From Reticulitermes lucifugus (lineage: Eukaryota; Arthropoda; Insecta; Blattodea; Rhinotermitidae): a DNA stretch of 64,000 bases. The notes under the pieces were generated by a model. The model did not search any database, was not told the DNA's origin, and saw only the letters and a list, made by a program, of their open reading frames with translations. Within the stretch, counting starts at the first letter, position 1. Each line of letters starts with the position of its first letter. Below, piece after piece: positions 23,001 to 34,661 of this stretch. A program made the position numbers and the translations under genes. The DNA lies in the NCBI GenBank assembly GCA_026260175.1, contig JAKCWW010000037.1, positions 93,962-157,961 of the forward strand. Reading direction: 5' to 3'.

Positions 23001-25578
23001 ACATAAAAGCAGCTTCTGAAGTGTAATGCTAAAAATACCACAGTCATGGGAAATATCTTATCTGATACTCAGTTGGCAATGGGCTGGAAAACCAAGGAAT
23101 TGTGGTTCAATTCCTGGCAGGAGCAACAAATTTTGCTCTTGTCAAAAGCATCCAGACCAGCACTGAAGCCCATCCAGCCTTCTACTCAATGGTACCAGGG
23201 GCTCTTTCCCTTTGGGGGGGGGGGCAAAGTAACGAGGACATGAAGCTAACACCTCACTTCCATCCACTGCAAAAGTTAAGAATGAGTGGAGCTCTACCTC
23301 TACTGCACAATAGGCCTTCATGGTGTGCACAGGGACAACTTTACCTGTATGACCTCAATTAAGATTCATACTAGAACAGCACCCAACTAACAAAATAAAC
23401 TTTCTCAGTACATCCAAATCATATTCAAATAATGTCATTCAATTTCCATATACTGAAAAACTAATTGCCAATGTTACACATGAATTTCGGCAATTGACTA
23501 TTTAGTAAACCATTTGAACCTATTCTGAGGGTGTCTGTAGCCTTAGTTATCCAGCAGGCAATGTGCATGCTCCGTATTATATTGTCATCTCTGGCCTGAG
23601 TGGTTCTACCATATTTCTCCACATTACTTCATAAACAGCATGATTTAAAAAAAAAAAAAGTTATTCAACACAAAATGTGTGTTTTGATTTTCTCTGCAAC
23701 TTTTGTCTAGAACATTTCTCATTCTAAGAAGAATTTAGCGAGATGTCATAAATGTACATAGGTCTCCACGTAAAGTACCCATTATTCTTGTCAGATTGTA
23801 ATCAAAGTTGAATTTTCTCCATGGATGTTTGAAAAATACTCAAATATCAAATTTCATAACAATCTGTCCAGTGGGAGCTGAGTTCTTCCATGCGGACAGA
23901 CAGACGAACAGACATGACAAAGTTAATAGTCGCTTTTCACAATTTTGCAAACGTGCCTAAAAATGGCAGACTCATAAATATAATCAAAAGAATTTACATT
24001 TATATAACACATATATGAATGACAAACACCATTACTTAAAACTGCACTTCCCATGTTATAATATCGTCAGTACATTCTAATGGCAACACTTCTCACCACA
24101 AAGGTCTATGTTCAACGCAAGGCCAGTGCATGTGGCAATCTGTGGTGGACAGAGAGGCACTACGAAAAGTTTGGTCTCAGATTCAGTACCATTCTATAAA
24201 TGTTCCATACTTATATTCCATTCATCTACCACCATCAATAGTTACAACAAGAATTTTCTGTTTCCCACTGTTTAGCCATACTCACTCCCTGTAAAATTAT
24301 ACCGACAATATTGGATATAAGTGGTATAATTATTTGACACAATAAATGCAAACATAAACTTATGGGTGTAACATAATATCAGAGCAATATTATTGGTAAA
24401 GAGAGCATTAATATTTTACAATGGATAAACAGAAATTAAACAAAGAAAGTCCAGTACATAAGTACTTAATAGATAATGATGAGACTACAGAAGAGAGAAA
24501 AAGGCATTTAACCAAAGTAATAAAAAGATGCATAGTCTGGCAAAATAAGGAGTCTCTTGCCAGCATCAGAACATGTAATGCAGAATGTATGGCAGATAGG
24601 AAATTCAAAGATTGAGTCCCAATATGAGAATTATGCAATGAAACAAGATTACCGATCAGGGGAACCCATGACAAATTTTGAAAGCAGCAGTCTTGACGGG
24701 TGATTTTGTAGGAGATAAAGTAATTTTTCCAAGAATTTCCTTAGATTCAAGTTAAACACTACAACCAGCTGTTGTATCAAACACAAATTTCAAAATCAAA
24801 AATTTACACTGCCAACAGTATTCACAATGATCACAAACAAATCACAGGGGAAAATATTCAAAGATGCTGGGATTTGCCTTTAAGAGTTTTTTTTTTGCCA
24901 TGTCACGTTCCTGAAATTGTAACATCAAAACCTTCATCAAACAGCAAGTCAAGAATCAATTTCAAATAACGGCAAAATTTTACTTCAGAACATTATTTAT
25001 CCTGAAATTTTTCATGATTAATAATATAATCTTCTGATAAGTAAAAGCCAAGTTCTTTGCTGTTTCTTTGTCTAGAGCTTCAGTTCTATAATCTGATTAT
25101 GAATAAGAAATCTTTGTTAGCCTTTATCTGCCAGTCTGTTATTTGTCTGGCAAGCACACTACTTTCATATAAACATTACTTATCTATTCCTGGTTTTAAC
25201 ATGCATCATTAACAAAATATAAATGATACTGGACACCATTATAAATTTGAGGTCTACGGTCTCATATTCATGCTGACCAATATGCCTTCTCGGCCAGTGG
25301 AGAATATTTATTACGATTAGGGTCCTCTATGAGATGTGACGTCGTGTAGTGTAATAAGATACTTACCAACGTTTCGGAAGAACGTGCTACCTCCGAAACG
25401 CTGGTATTTATCTACGCAACAAAGCGGTATACACATCCAGAAGACGGTAACCTTTATAATCACATCGATTATAAACTCCAAATATCACACCCTTTTACTA
25501 ATTTCAAACTTCATATACAATAACATCATTCACTAACCTAGAAAGGGCCGATGTCAATCCTGCTCGAATTATTGCCAT
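16913..25578 (-). CDS. MRPL40: Mitochondrial ribosomal protein mL40 (MRPL40), complete, five exons
   Basis: Exons in coding order are 25578-25538, 22779-22687, 21911-21741, 18938-18740 and 17023-16913: 615 bases, 204 residues plus TAG. All introns are GT-AG and all phases match. The product is a protein of the large mitoribosomal subunit. Residues 1-44 are rich in Arg, Ser and Thr with one acidic residue (start MAIIRAGLTSALSR), a likely mitochondrial targeting peptide. Residues 46-57 (AEPLKKKKRMDP) match the SEPLRKKKKVDP block of human MRPL40; then come a long basic helix (KQREERKRKRLEKQIRRLER), PIEELEVPLEFID (human PIEDFITPLKFLD), EERALLYKEWARYK (human ERRALLLKKWSLYK), an AQQKALDELRQES helix, and the C-terminal YDSPDGEYIDVSKKW (human YQPPEGRYNDITKVY). 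Length is close to human (206). The ATG is the only start that places the targeting peptide and joins in phase. Confidence 0.95.
17655..17980 (+). repeat. tRNA-derived SINE (family 2), copy in MRPL40 intron 4
   Basis: It shares the body atg(a)agtg(a/g)agct(a/c)(c/t)acctc and the tail gtacagggacaa(a/c)tt(c/t)acct with the copy at 23035-23360. The head resembles a tRNA (gtttagttgatagtgtgac, then ggccaggttcccagcag as a degenerate B box). It is antisense to MRPL40. Confidence 0.65.
18740..18938 (-). CDS. MRPL40: MRPL40 exon 4
   Basis: Acceptor acatattttag|A and donor ATACAG|gtaatt. It encodes RERIREVPALTRETIEERAL, then LYKEWARYKRKQ and the AQQKALDELRQESEELYQAA helix. Confidence 0.95.
20030..20315 (+). 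repeat. tRNA-derived SINE (family 2), diverged copy in MRPL40 intron 3
   Basis: The head reads gggctaaggactgggaaaca, then a B-box-like gagtttattcccagcagtga. The body keeps a 'gggg..ttctttcctc' stretch and gaacctgaccattcacctgc, parallel to the other copies. Confidence 0.5.
21079..21236. mobile_element. Possible piggyBac-like MITE with TTAA flanks
   Basis: TTAA at 21079-21082 and 21233-21236 flank about 150 bases whose ends, cctttagtg and (inverted) cctttaatg, match at 8 of 9. TTAA target duplication is the piggyBac hallmark. The terminal repeats are short, so this is tentative. It lies in MRPL40 intron 3. Confidence 0.4.
21741..21911 (-). CDS. MRPL40: MRPL40 exon 3
   Basis: Acceptor tttactgtag|T and donor GGAAAAAA|gtaatt. 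It encodes the AEPLKKKKRMDP block, the basic helix and PIEELEVPLEFIDGK, the most conserved part of the protein. Confidence 0.95.
22687..22779 (-). CDS. MRPL40: MRPL40 exon 2
   Basis: Acceptor ttgttttccag|G and donor CTCTA|gtaagt. It encodes the rest of the presequence, including SRLISTGISPLFFKATTCL. Phase in and out matches exons 1 and 3. Confidence 0.9.
23035..23360 (+). repeat. tRNA-derived SINE (family 2), copy in MRPL40 intron 1
   Basis: The tRNA-like head has ctcagttggcaatgggctgg (A-box side), then a B box ggttcaattcctggcag. The body matches 17800-17980, including aagaatgagtggagct and gtgcacagggacaactttac. A run of nine G (about 23214-23222) sits in the middle. Confidence 0.75.
23521..23966 (+). 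repeat. About 440-bp dispersed repeat, copy 2
   Basis: Partner of 6769-7210, in MRPL40 intron 1 and antisense to that gene. It has an internal A run at 23646-23660 and the same ccagtgggagc...gacatgacaaag tail. Confidence 0.7.
25364..25406. repeat. Short near-perfect palindrome in MRPL40 intron 1
   Basis: taccaacgtttcgg (25364-25377) is inverted as ccgaaacgctggta (25393-25406) with one mismatch; one more pair extends it inward, leaving a 13-base loop. Both arms read ccgaaacg(c/t)tggta outward, recalling the half-motifs in the foldback at 46939. Confidence 0.75.
25538..25578 (-). CDS. MRPL40: MRPL40 exon 1 (start codon)
   Basis: ATG at 25578, 13 codons plus AG, then donor |gttagtg. It encodes MAIIRAGLTSALS; the split codon AG|G gives Arg14. 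Confidence 0.88.
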
Positions 25579-26299
25579 CTCTTTTTGCCCCAACACGTGT
25601 ATGTTCTTTAATTTCTAATTCATACCACCATGTTACCATCTATCGGATACATCAACAGTTCAATGAACACATCATGAACGAGCTAGATTATCCGTGAAAA
25701 GCAGAAGGCAAGGAAATATAAGGCAAACAAACGTGGCGACGATATTGAATGGAATGCTCGCTTTGCGCAGGTATTTTACATGCTGCCATCTCTCCACTAA
25801 CTGTGGCGATTGATCCTACTGCCAGACTCGGTAGCTCATTCGGGTGATTCAACAGTACTCTTTTTATTTCGGGCAACATCGTATTCAACTTCGTGAGATT
25901 TCAAACACTTTACAGCGGTGACTATGAACAGTAGACCTTTTCTGGTTTGTGAAGTGCTACCATCTTCTGGGTGGAACGGTAAGCTTATCTAACCTGAAGG
26001 TGGATGCGGTACATTCCTAGGAAAGGTCGGCATATTTCTACCAGATGCACTGTGTCATACGAGTATTCCAGAGTACATACGCTGGTACAACCGTCGCTCT
26101 CAAAAAAGAGGAAAAATAATAGTTGCCAGCAAAATACACATGTTCCTAAAATGAAATACAACATGGACAAGCATGCATATAAGGCATGATATTACTTTGA
26201 AGGAAAGTGCACTAATTATGTCATATTTTCTCTTTTTATTTGGCCTTAAGTTCCAAGTGGATCTTCGCCTCTTCTGATGTTAGTTTACTAACGGATCAT
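25579..26299 (-). promoter_or_regulatory. Probable MRPL40 promoter region
   Basis: This is the 5' flank of the start codon, with normal CpG content in contrast to the gene body. No TATA box or other element can be assigned with confidence, and no divergent gene was found. Confidence 0.35.
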
Positions 26300-26495
26300 T
26301 TTTTATGGCGACAGGTTGTCAACCTGTCACCCAACCCCCAACTTGGAGGACCAGTCCACCGTGTTTATATTCCCGGGGGCAGGGTGACCCAGCTATAACC
26401 TTAGGCACTGGTACCAATTTTAGTCGCCTCCTAAGACACGCCTGGCCTACGTTGGGGCTATTCTTATTCCCGGCCACCACACGGGAAAATTAGTT
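26300..26495 (+). repeat. Dispersed repeat fragment, class uncertain
   Basis: The stretch starting gcgacaggttgtcaacctgt, then cacccaacccccaacttgga, resembles a repeat I remember from termite and other insect genomes, as does the later cgcctggcctacgttggggc. It is GC-rich against its surroundings. No end was defined. Confidence 0.35.
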
Positions 26496-29400
26496 CATAT
26501 ATTCAAAAGTATACTGTCTCTTAAGGTCTGGAAGAGAAAACGTCTAGAGAAGAGACCAAATCCGCCAAAAGTACAGGCTTCAATTCTAGCATGTGAAGAC
26601 TAATATTATTAATACGTCTACAGATGTCGTCTACTCGGTCCGAGCCTTCTCCGTGTACCAGAATCTAAGCGGATTGTTTCAGAAAGGTACCGACCCGAGA
26701 GCGTAACATGTAAATACGAGAAGGTTAGGTCTTCATGGTGGGTAAACTGCAACGTATCTTAAGAAACAAAGCATGAAGATCATTGGGTTGTTGATCTCGT
26801 AGGGAAAAACTGAAGATTCACTTTTCTTGCGTGGAAAGACTTTCTTTTGTTCCTTGATGTTTCATGACAGTGAGGTCGCAGTCATGCGGTCATTGCAACA
26901 ACCAACACGTTACGCTACGCTTTTTATAAACTAACGTTGACAGTCGGGTTGGGGACAAAATATGCGTTATCTGGTTCCTTTTGGACTGTCTTGAAGCAAG
27001 ACGCAGGCAATTAGTGCTATCATTGGCTGTGACATTGTACGTGTGTCTGCACCAAAGGAAACACTATGCATTGTACAATTCCCAATACAATGCAGTGTTT
27101 TATTACTGTGCGATTATTTAGGGAACTCGGATGTCATTTTCTGCTCCGTAGAAAAGAACTAAGAAAGGGAGACTGGGTGTGAATTAATTGCTCGCATCCG
27201 GCGTATCCCACCATTATAGATACTTAAGTGCAATGCAGCACAACCTTAGTCACATTTTACACACGCGTTTCGCTGCTCTGTTAATTTGGCCCTTAATACT
27301 GTTCAGCAAAATCTCCTTCAGAGTTATAAAGTTGTTGGTTTTATATGCAGACTTGGTGTTGGACACTGCCCGTTGTCTGAGGTTTGTTTGGTGTAACGTA
27401 CGTAACGTTTCGAAAATTGGCTCCACTAAAGTTTTTAATGTGAATCGCTGCTATTATTATAAAAGATTAAATACCGTCAACACAATTAATATATATTATT
27501 AATAATTTATTTAAGCTAACAATAGATGTAGATGATATAATTTTTTATTTAGATGTTGTTTTTCGGCATAGGTAAAACTTATTTCATCCGTACTTTGTTT
27601 TTGGGCTATCGTCTTTGTGTATTTTGCTGCTGGAGAAATATTTTTTGATGTTGGTATATGAAATCTTTTTAAAATCGTTTTTATTTAAAACAGATATAAG
27701 CGTTGCAGTTGAATACTTTCCTCTTTATGTTTCCATATTCACAGATGTTTTTTGCTTCACTAGCTAAAGCAAATCTTATGTTAAATATCCCTTTGTTGTA
27801 TATAGGATTATAAAGGAATAAATACAGTAAACATAAAAGTATGTATTATTAATAATTTATTTAAGGCCTTAAAATTATTATGTAATGCTTTAGAATACAA
27901 TACAACACAAAGGGATGTTTAACATAAAGTTTGCTGCCATTATATTGATGAATATTTTATTACTTTTTAATTTTAAGCGTAGTGTTGACTCTTTGGATCC
28001 AAATTGAAAACTTTTGAACACTAGCCCAGCACTAGCAAGCAAATCGCTAGACTAGCGTGATAGTCTAGTACTCAATCCCAATCGTTCCAAAAATGTTAAA
28101 AATAAAAAAAATTATAAGAAAATTATGTCGGTATAATGTCAACATAAGGCCTGAAGACCGGCGTATATTAAAATTTCGAAACACCATGTAGGCCTATACC
28201 AATATACCTCAGACAATAGACAATACCAAACATGTTAATATAATGAATCATCCGTTGTCGGGGACATTTAGAGAGCTACAGTGTCTGCTTTTCATAGGGT
28301 GTTTTCGTCTTTCCAAAATGTTTCAATCATATCAACTTCTCAGTAAGTTGTGTGCATATTTCTTCAACTATCACAAGACTGCTTCAAAGCTTAGCTGCTA
28401 CGTTTAATTTTCATGCATATTGAACATATCACCTTAGAACTGATCTTTCTAATTTTCTTTCCGACTACATAATATTTGTGTTTCCTGTCATTAGACATTG
28501 CAAAGTTTGAACCTCTTACAGTTAAAATAGCAAAGAATAAAACCAATTATTTAAAGACATACATCTTTTAAAATCTTCTGTATATATTTTAAGAGTTACG
28601 GAGATTTTATCAAAATAGAAGTATAAAATATTTTAACTTTTAAATTACGTATGCTTCTTACCTTCGCAAAGTACAGTTACGAAAGCTTTTAATATAAACT
28701 AGACATCATTGTACGTATAAGTAGGCCTACTGATGTCGAATTAACATAGATAAATGACATCTTCACTGCCTCGGAAACTTGTAACTTAGAGGGTAATATT
28801 ATCAAGAAGTTAAATCGACGTTGATTTGCGATAAATAGTCCGGTCTCTGGTCACGTTATTACAGTCTCCGAGATATAGGCCTGTGCTTGGAGGATAATAT
28901 GGTGGCATCACACGAAATGGCGGAAATTTATTTTGAAAACTGATATGCAAGGACATCTCAGCGATTCCCAGACGAGAGTTGGGCACCAACGCAACAAAGC
29001 TGTTGTGTTGTTATTTCGACGAATTCAACGTAATATTCATCCGGTCTCTTTCTTGCCTTCTTGTGTAAAATAGCTAAAAGCGTAAATATTAAAATAAATA
29101 CAATTATACTGTTATGTGTTTTATTATAATTACGTGAAAATATAGGGGAAGAAGTGACTTGAAAAATAAACTTTGCCAAATATTTGGAAAAAATAAAGTA
29201 CAATTTTAAAGGACTTGAGAATATTGCATAATGAAAAATTAATTTATGCCATTCATCTAATATTATTATTGTAATGAAAATAAGAGAATGAAATGGATGA
29301 TGCTGCAGCATGCATGATAGCGATGAGACAAATATAGAGTTTTTCGTATCACTTTACATTAAATTGTAAACATGTATAAGAAATTATTGAACCTTAACGA

Positions 29401-31845
29401 AACTCAACATGCTTGATTCCAGATTTTAGTGTTCACAGTACGTCACTAGTGACTGCCTCAAGCTTATTAATCTACTTGATTTTTTTTGCAAAAATAACAA
29501 AATACTCGCAAATTTATACATGTGGCTTCGGTGGAGCCTTATGAAAAACGTGACATACGGTGGGAGAAGTGCACCCAATTTTTAATGACTTTAAAATCTT
29601 CAAGTTTTCAATGACGTTTACTGAAAATGTGCTCTCTAACCTGGAAACCACCAAGTTAATTCTATAAAGGGGCCATGAGATAAAGCCTATGATGTCACTG
29701 TTCCATAATTTAAATGGTTTGAACCAGTACGTTCCATACAAATACTGGTACTTTCGATTTACGAAAGTCTTTCATGCCACAGTGTGATTTGTTTACTGTT
29801 CAACAGGGTGACACGAGGAACAAAAATTCTTCTATTCAAAAGCAGATTTTCATTCTGGGCAAAATATTAATTTTTTCATTTTCAACAAATTATACACATG
29901 TTGCAGTAGGAAACTGTTAAGATACAAATTATTAAGTTGTACTACATGTCATGTTAAAATGCAATAGAAACTTCAGAGTTATGTTCTTAGAGTAGTACGG
30001 AAACGAAATATTCTACTGTGTGTTAATTTACATGAAAAATGCGTGGGGTATAGGCAAATACAAAAACAATTTAATCCAGCTGGTGCTGTCAGAATTGCTG
30101 CTAAGGAATACCAACTCGTGATTAGCAGCCCGATAGAAAGTGCGGACCGGAGACGCTGCAGTGAAGATAACTCTATTGCAGGACGCGACATTCCTATCGC
30201 CATGACATCGAGGAGGAGTTTTGAAACAGAGGTCAATAATAAGATAAGATATTTGTAAGGAAATATGATGAAAGAAAACCTCGAAATTATTCATAAACTT
30301 ACTAACGGATAAAGATGTTTCCCAGATGCAACTTTCACAGCGCAATTACTTAGGCTGAAAAGAAGTGATGACGTACAATGCAGAGTTTCCGTTTTTATTA
30401 GTACATGGAATTAAGTTTCTTTGTATTTCATTACAACTTAACCTTCTGCATGAACTGATCCAACATGTGTTACGACTTTCTTCCTCTTTGAGGAATTCTT
30501 TGATTCCTAGATTAAAATTTATATTTCGAACTTTGCTAAAGTGTCTCGATGTCTGCCATTTTTCCTCTTATATTTGCGATCTGTAATAACAGTTAAGGTG
30601 CTAGTTTCTTGAAATAAATTGTATTCTTTCTTTTTCAGTTTTATGTTTATTTGACACAAACTGTTTTATTGTCTCACTAAAGTAATTTTACTTATATCCT
30701 AGTGGTTTTATATCCACTTTGGGCGTGTTCATCTTTTCCGTTTCACAGTCCTCCCCGTTCTTCCAGTGATACTTCTATTTATCTGTTCGTTGTTCCTCCT
30801 TCGTGTATTGTCACTTGACCACTGCCGATTTACATTTATCGCAATCTATGCAACTGCACAGGGCCAGAAAAGGCTGGTTGTATTTCAGATTTTGTCTCAG
30901 ATATATTTTGTATATATGCCCTATCTTCATCATCAGTTCAGGAACATTCATAAATAGGGCCCCAAATTTATATCTGCATTGGGCCCAGAAATGCTTTAAA
31001 TCAGCCCTGAAATTGGTACTGTCCATAGGTGTGTCCTGTATTCTGCAATGTTTGTTATTAGTTATGTTTTCTGTGTAGTACCTCCAGATTAGACTTACAA
31101 TGCTTTACCTTCTCACACATAATTAACCTTAATTTTGTTAATGTGTACTTTTGAGTGAGCGGCTGATATTGCTGAACTCTGCTAACGTGTACTTTTAGGT
31201 GAGCTCCATTTGGCAGCATTGAAAACGCACTTTTTTTCTCTGTCTGCACAATATGGCAACTCTAAAGTATTCTGCAACATTTTGGTTGTTGTAACATTGT
31301 GTAAGCACTTAGCAGTTCCAAACGTAGGCCCTACATTGGCAGTAAATGCATAAGTGGCGTAAGTGCTAAAACGCACTGCGCAGTTAGGCTAGTCTTGCAT
31401 TTTGAAAATGGAATGTTCTTCATAAAACCATCTAGGTTTCTGAAGCAGCCGAGTAGAAGCTCTAGGGTGAAGGGAAAGCAAAAATTTCTGTTTACTAGGT
31501 TGCAGGTAATCCTCCAAACACAGTTAAGAGCGTTTGCTCTTGAACGGGTTGCTCGTATTTGACATTTACGGCATTTTAAGGTATCCTGAGCAATGTCTGT
31601 TTCCTTCCCCACGAAGTGCCCTTTGTTTCATAAATTTATCCCGATTAGTTGTAGAAATATTATCGTATGTGTAAAGCATGCGTAAAATTTAAATACCCAC
31701 GCAGAGAAATTCGGTGAGCTTGGACTTACAGCTGGAATTTAACTCTGCATTTAAAAGGTCAATAGTCCCGCTTGTGTGTTCCCATATAACATTCCCTGCA
31801 CATTTTGTCAGATTTTTAATAGTATGTGAATTCATCTCAGGCCGA
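26496..31845. other. No gene seen; AT-rich intergenic DNA
   Basis: I found no supported exon or RNA gene. Notable items are the repeat cluster at 27456-27935 and a perfect 8-bp hairpin (ctagacta/tagtctag, 28047-28068). Confidence 0.5.
27456..27935. repeat. Direct and inverted repeat cluster
   Basis: A direct repeat of about 60 bases, ending tattattaataatttattt, occurs at 27456-27515 and 27806-27866. The second copy lies inside an inverted pair: agcaaatcttatgttaaata... (27768-27801) against 27900-27935, 98 bases apart, with few mismatches. This may be a small transposon-derived element. Confidence 0.5.
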
Positions 31846-32095
31846 TAACGTGTGTGCGTGTGTGTGTGTGTGTGGGTGGGTGGCGTCATTACTTTATAAC
31901 TAGATGCAAAGTATTTTCGTGTTCTCCTCCTCCGACTTGATTTCCAGCGTCTAGGCGCTAGACAGAAGTGCGTCAGCACCAACAAGCAAGAAAGAGCAAC
32001 CAGCACCTGATGTCACTATTCGAACTGCTGACCTCTCAGTATGGGCAGTACAGTTAATTGCATTATATCACTGCGCTTTGTTGCAGTTTATAATT
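31846..32095 (-). repeat. tRNA-derived SINE (family 3) with (AC)n tail
   Basis: Minus strand: gcgcagtgatataatgcaat (A-box side), then gaggtcagcagttcgaatag (B box) at about 32085-32010. After the body, the 3' end is an AC-rich microsatellite at about 31882-31846. It is clearly different from families 1 and 2. Confidence 0.65.
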
Positions 32096-34099
32096 TGAGG
32101 CCTTGTAATCTTCGTGTCTTAACAAGACATGCAATTAACTTGTGTGTTCCATCCAACTGCCTCTTTCAAGTGACGCCCGCGATGGCAAAGTAAAACAATT
32201 ATTACAGATGAAGTGTTTGTAACAATAGACCTTGTCTGTCATAGCCAATGCTCACAGGATTTGCAATAGTCACACCAAGCGAAAATTACAGTCAGATTGT
32301 GAAGATAAGTCGAAGAGTTGTAATCTTTCACAGAAAAAGGACTAAGGGCTTTTAGACTGCGTCTCACTTTCTGAATAGTGAAAGTTGTCGTTGGATCTGT
32401 AAGTGTTCCTAAACAAGCAACCAACCCGCATAATTTAAAAAAGGTAGTATGAAAGGGCTTAATAGCTTGCGAGTTTTGAGGTTCTCGCAGCCGTGTAGCC
32501 GAGGATTGTTACGTCCTATCGACCCTTTAAGGCGAGACAGTTCGTCGCCTCGAAAAATCGTACTCCGAATATAAAATACGAAACAACATGTCACAGAAGA
32601 AAGAAATTGCTCTTCATAAAGGACTTTAATATAAGCTAATTAAAGAGAAAATGACGGTTTCGAATACCTTGAAATTTACATCTTTAACCAAACATAGCAC
32701 TTGTTATATTCTCTAGAAAATACACCTGATTCGGACTGTCACAATATGAGGAAGACACCTCCATATTTCCTGGCCGCGAACGCACGAAGAATTAAAAATC
32801 TTAAGCTATTCGAAGTCACTCTTGTAGAACAACATATCGCAATAACCGACGGATCAAAAGATGTGACGTTCCTGCCACAAACGTCAGAAAATATTAATTA
32901 AAATCTACAGTTAAAGGCATTAAGTATCTGCTGCTCCCAATCGACACAGACTGGCGAGCTTGCTTAGTTGCTGGACGATATTAAGCAAAACATCTCTTGG
33001 CCTCACTCCGTCAGTAAGTACGACAGGTCGTATTTGACCACGAAATGTAAGGCTACAAATGTAGTTCCAGCCCCAGCAGCGAATTTGAGAATTTTCGAGG
33101 CATCACCACATCGTATACTGCACTGTCTCTTGCTATCTAATGGGTTTCATGTGAATAATGATGGTCGAAAAACATCCTCATATATCTTTTCCATTTATTG
33201 ATGAGGGTTTCACCAACATGCCTATATGCGTCTTTCTATAATGTACAAATACACCAAGCTGAAGTTGACTGCCTCATTGGAAGTGAAGGTAGCTCCCAGC
33301 TTCCATTTGCTCTATCGTCGTGGGTCTTGTCGAGTTTTTGAACATTTAAGATGGGAACTAACGTCGTGTCACATACAACATAATCATGATATTTTGCGAG
33401 ACGTCTTTTTGAAAGTTGTAACACAAAAATGCGTAACGGGATATATTTTTTGTACAGTTTAAAAGTATCCACGTCACACAAGTCCCAATTTTTGAGAACC
33501 CTTAAGTCCTAACTATCCGCAATCAAGAAACGAGGAACACATCACTAAATTACAAAATTTTTGCTTAATAAGTTGCTGACATGCACATATAAAACATGAA
33601 AAGCCTCACAATTTGTTGGAGAAAATCAGGTGTATTAAAACATGAGATTTCAACTTCATAAAGTAGACCAGACAAAAGGCAGTTTACCGACACCATGATA
33701 ATTTATCATGTACACAAGTTTACTAAATGACATTAGACGGATCAATTGTAAAATCAGAAATTTTAGAAACTAGCGACGCACGGTAATTTTTCAGTTAACG
33801 CATTTTTGGTAATGTTTTCAAGCGCAGTCGTAAATATGTCTGCAACTGTTTGTACATTCATTGACTCGGTACTTCGCGCATATAATTTATTATAATAAAC
33901 TTTGATTTGTATCTTTCTTACGTAGGTAAATTTATTAGCAATTTTCAAGTAATAACTGTCAAAATGTACTCACGGATATACATGGCAACCCTGTGAGCGT
34001 AAGTCATGGTTTTATTTAAAACACAGCATCTGAGGTACACGTTAGCAGTGAATAATTTTAAGATCATTAACATGTCTTTTGCACAGCTAGCCTTTTATT
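32096..34099. other. No gene seen
   Basis: Ordinary intergenic sequence; no exon, RNA gene or transposon end was recognised. Confidence 0.4.
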
Positions 34100-34103
34100 T
34101 ATA

Positions 34104-34657
34104 CAGGGTGTTTCAGGGGGATCTACCATACTTCGGCAGTAGGTTCCTCAGGTTAAATTACATCGATAGAACCAAAAACACCTACATCCGAAGTTAAAAG
34201 TTTACTGAGATATTGAGGCGAGAAAAATTGGTCTTCTTGCGGTTCCACGCACTGCACCTGTTTAGCTCACGCTTTGTCCGTACACTGCGCAGGTCCGTCC
34301 TTGAGCCGATACCGAAGCCAAGCCTTGTTGCTGCTCGTATGCTATGTAAAGTACTTGGAACTTAAAGACGGTTTTTACGCAATTAGTACGAGTTTTTCTT
34401 ACTCAATCAATGGCTTTATGTCAAACATATGCTATTTAGATTTTACAGGTGTTAACGTACCAGAACTACAAATTACTCCTAGGTTTAATGTGTATTTGGT
34501 ATTCAATAAATGTATAAGAGCTCTCATTCTTCAAAAATTCTCTCGCCATTATCTCCGTGACCGTTTAACTTCGGATATAGCTGTTTTTGCTTATTGATGT
34601 AATTTAACCTAAGAAAGGTTCTCCCGAAGTATGGAAGATTTCCCCTGAAACATCCTG
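34104..34657. mobile_element. MITE-like element with long terminal inverted repeats and TATA flanks
   Basis: It starts cagggtgtttcagggggatc and ends with the inverted form (caggatgtttcaggggaaat when reversed). Similarity of the two ends runs about 130 bases, including taggttaaattacatc(g/a)ata and atccgaagttaaa. TATA stands on both sides (34100-34103, 34658-34661), a likely target duplication. The core of about 290 bases has no recognisable transposase. Confidence 0.75.
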
Positions 34658-34661
34658 TATA

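Noticed and set aside
24421-24615. 64-codon open frame, lysine and glutamate rich, in MRPL40 intron 1
   Set aside because: On the strand opposite to MRPL40, no known similarity, no supporting signals.
28047-28068. Perfect 8-bp hairpin, tRNA-like surroundings
   Set aside because: No A or B box and no cloverleaf; an isolated hairpin of this size is expected by chance.
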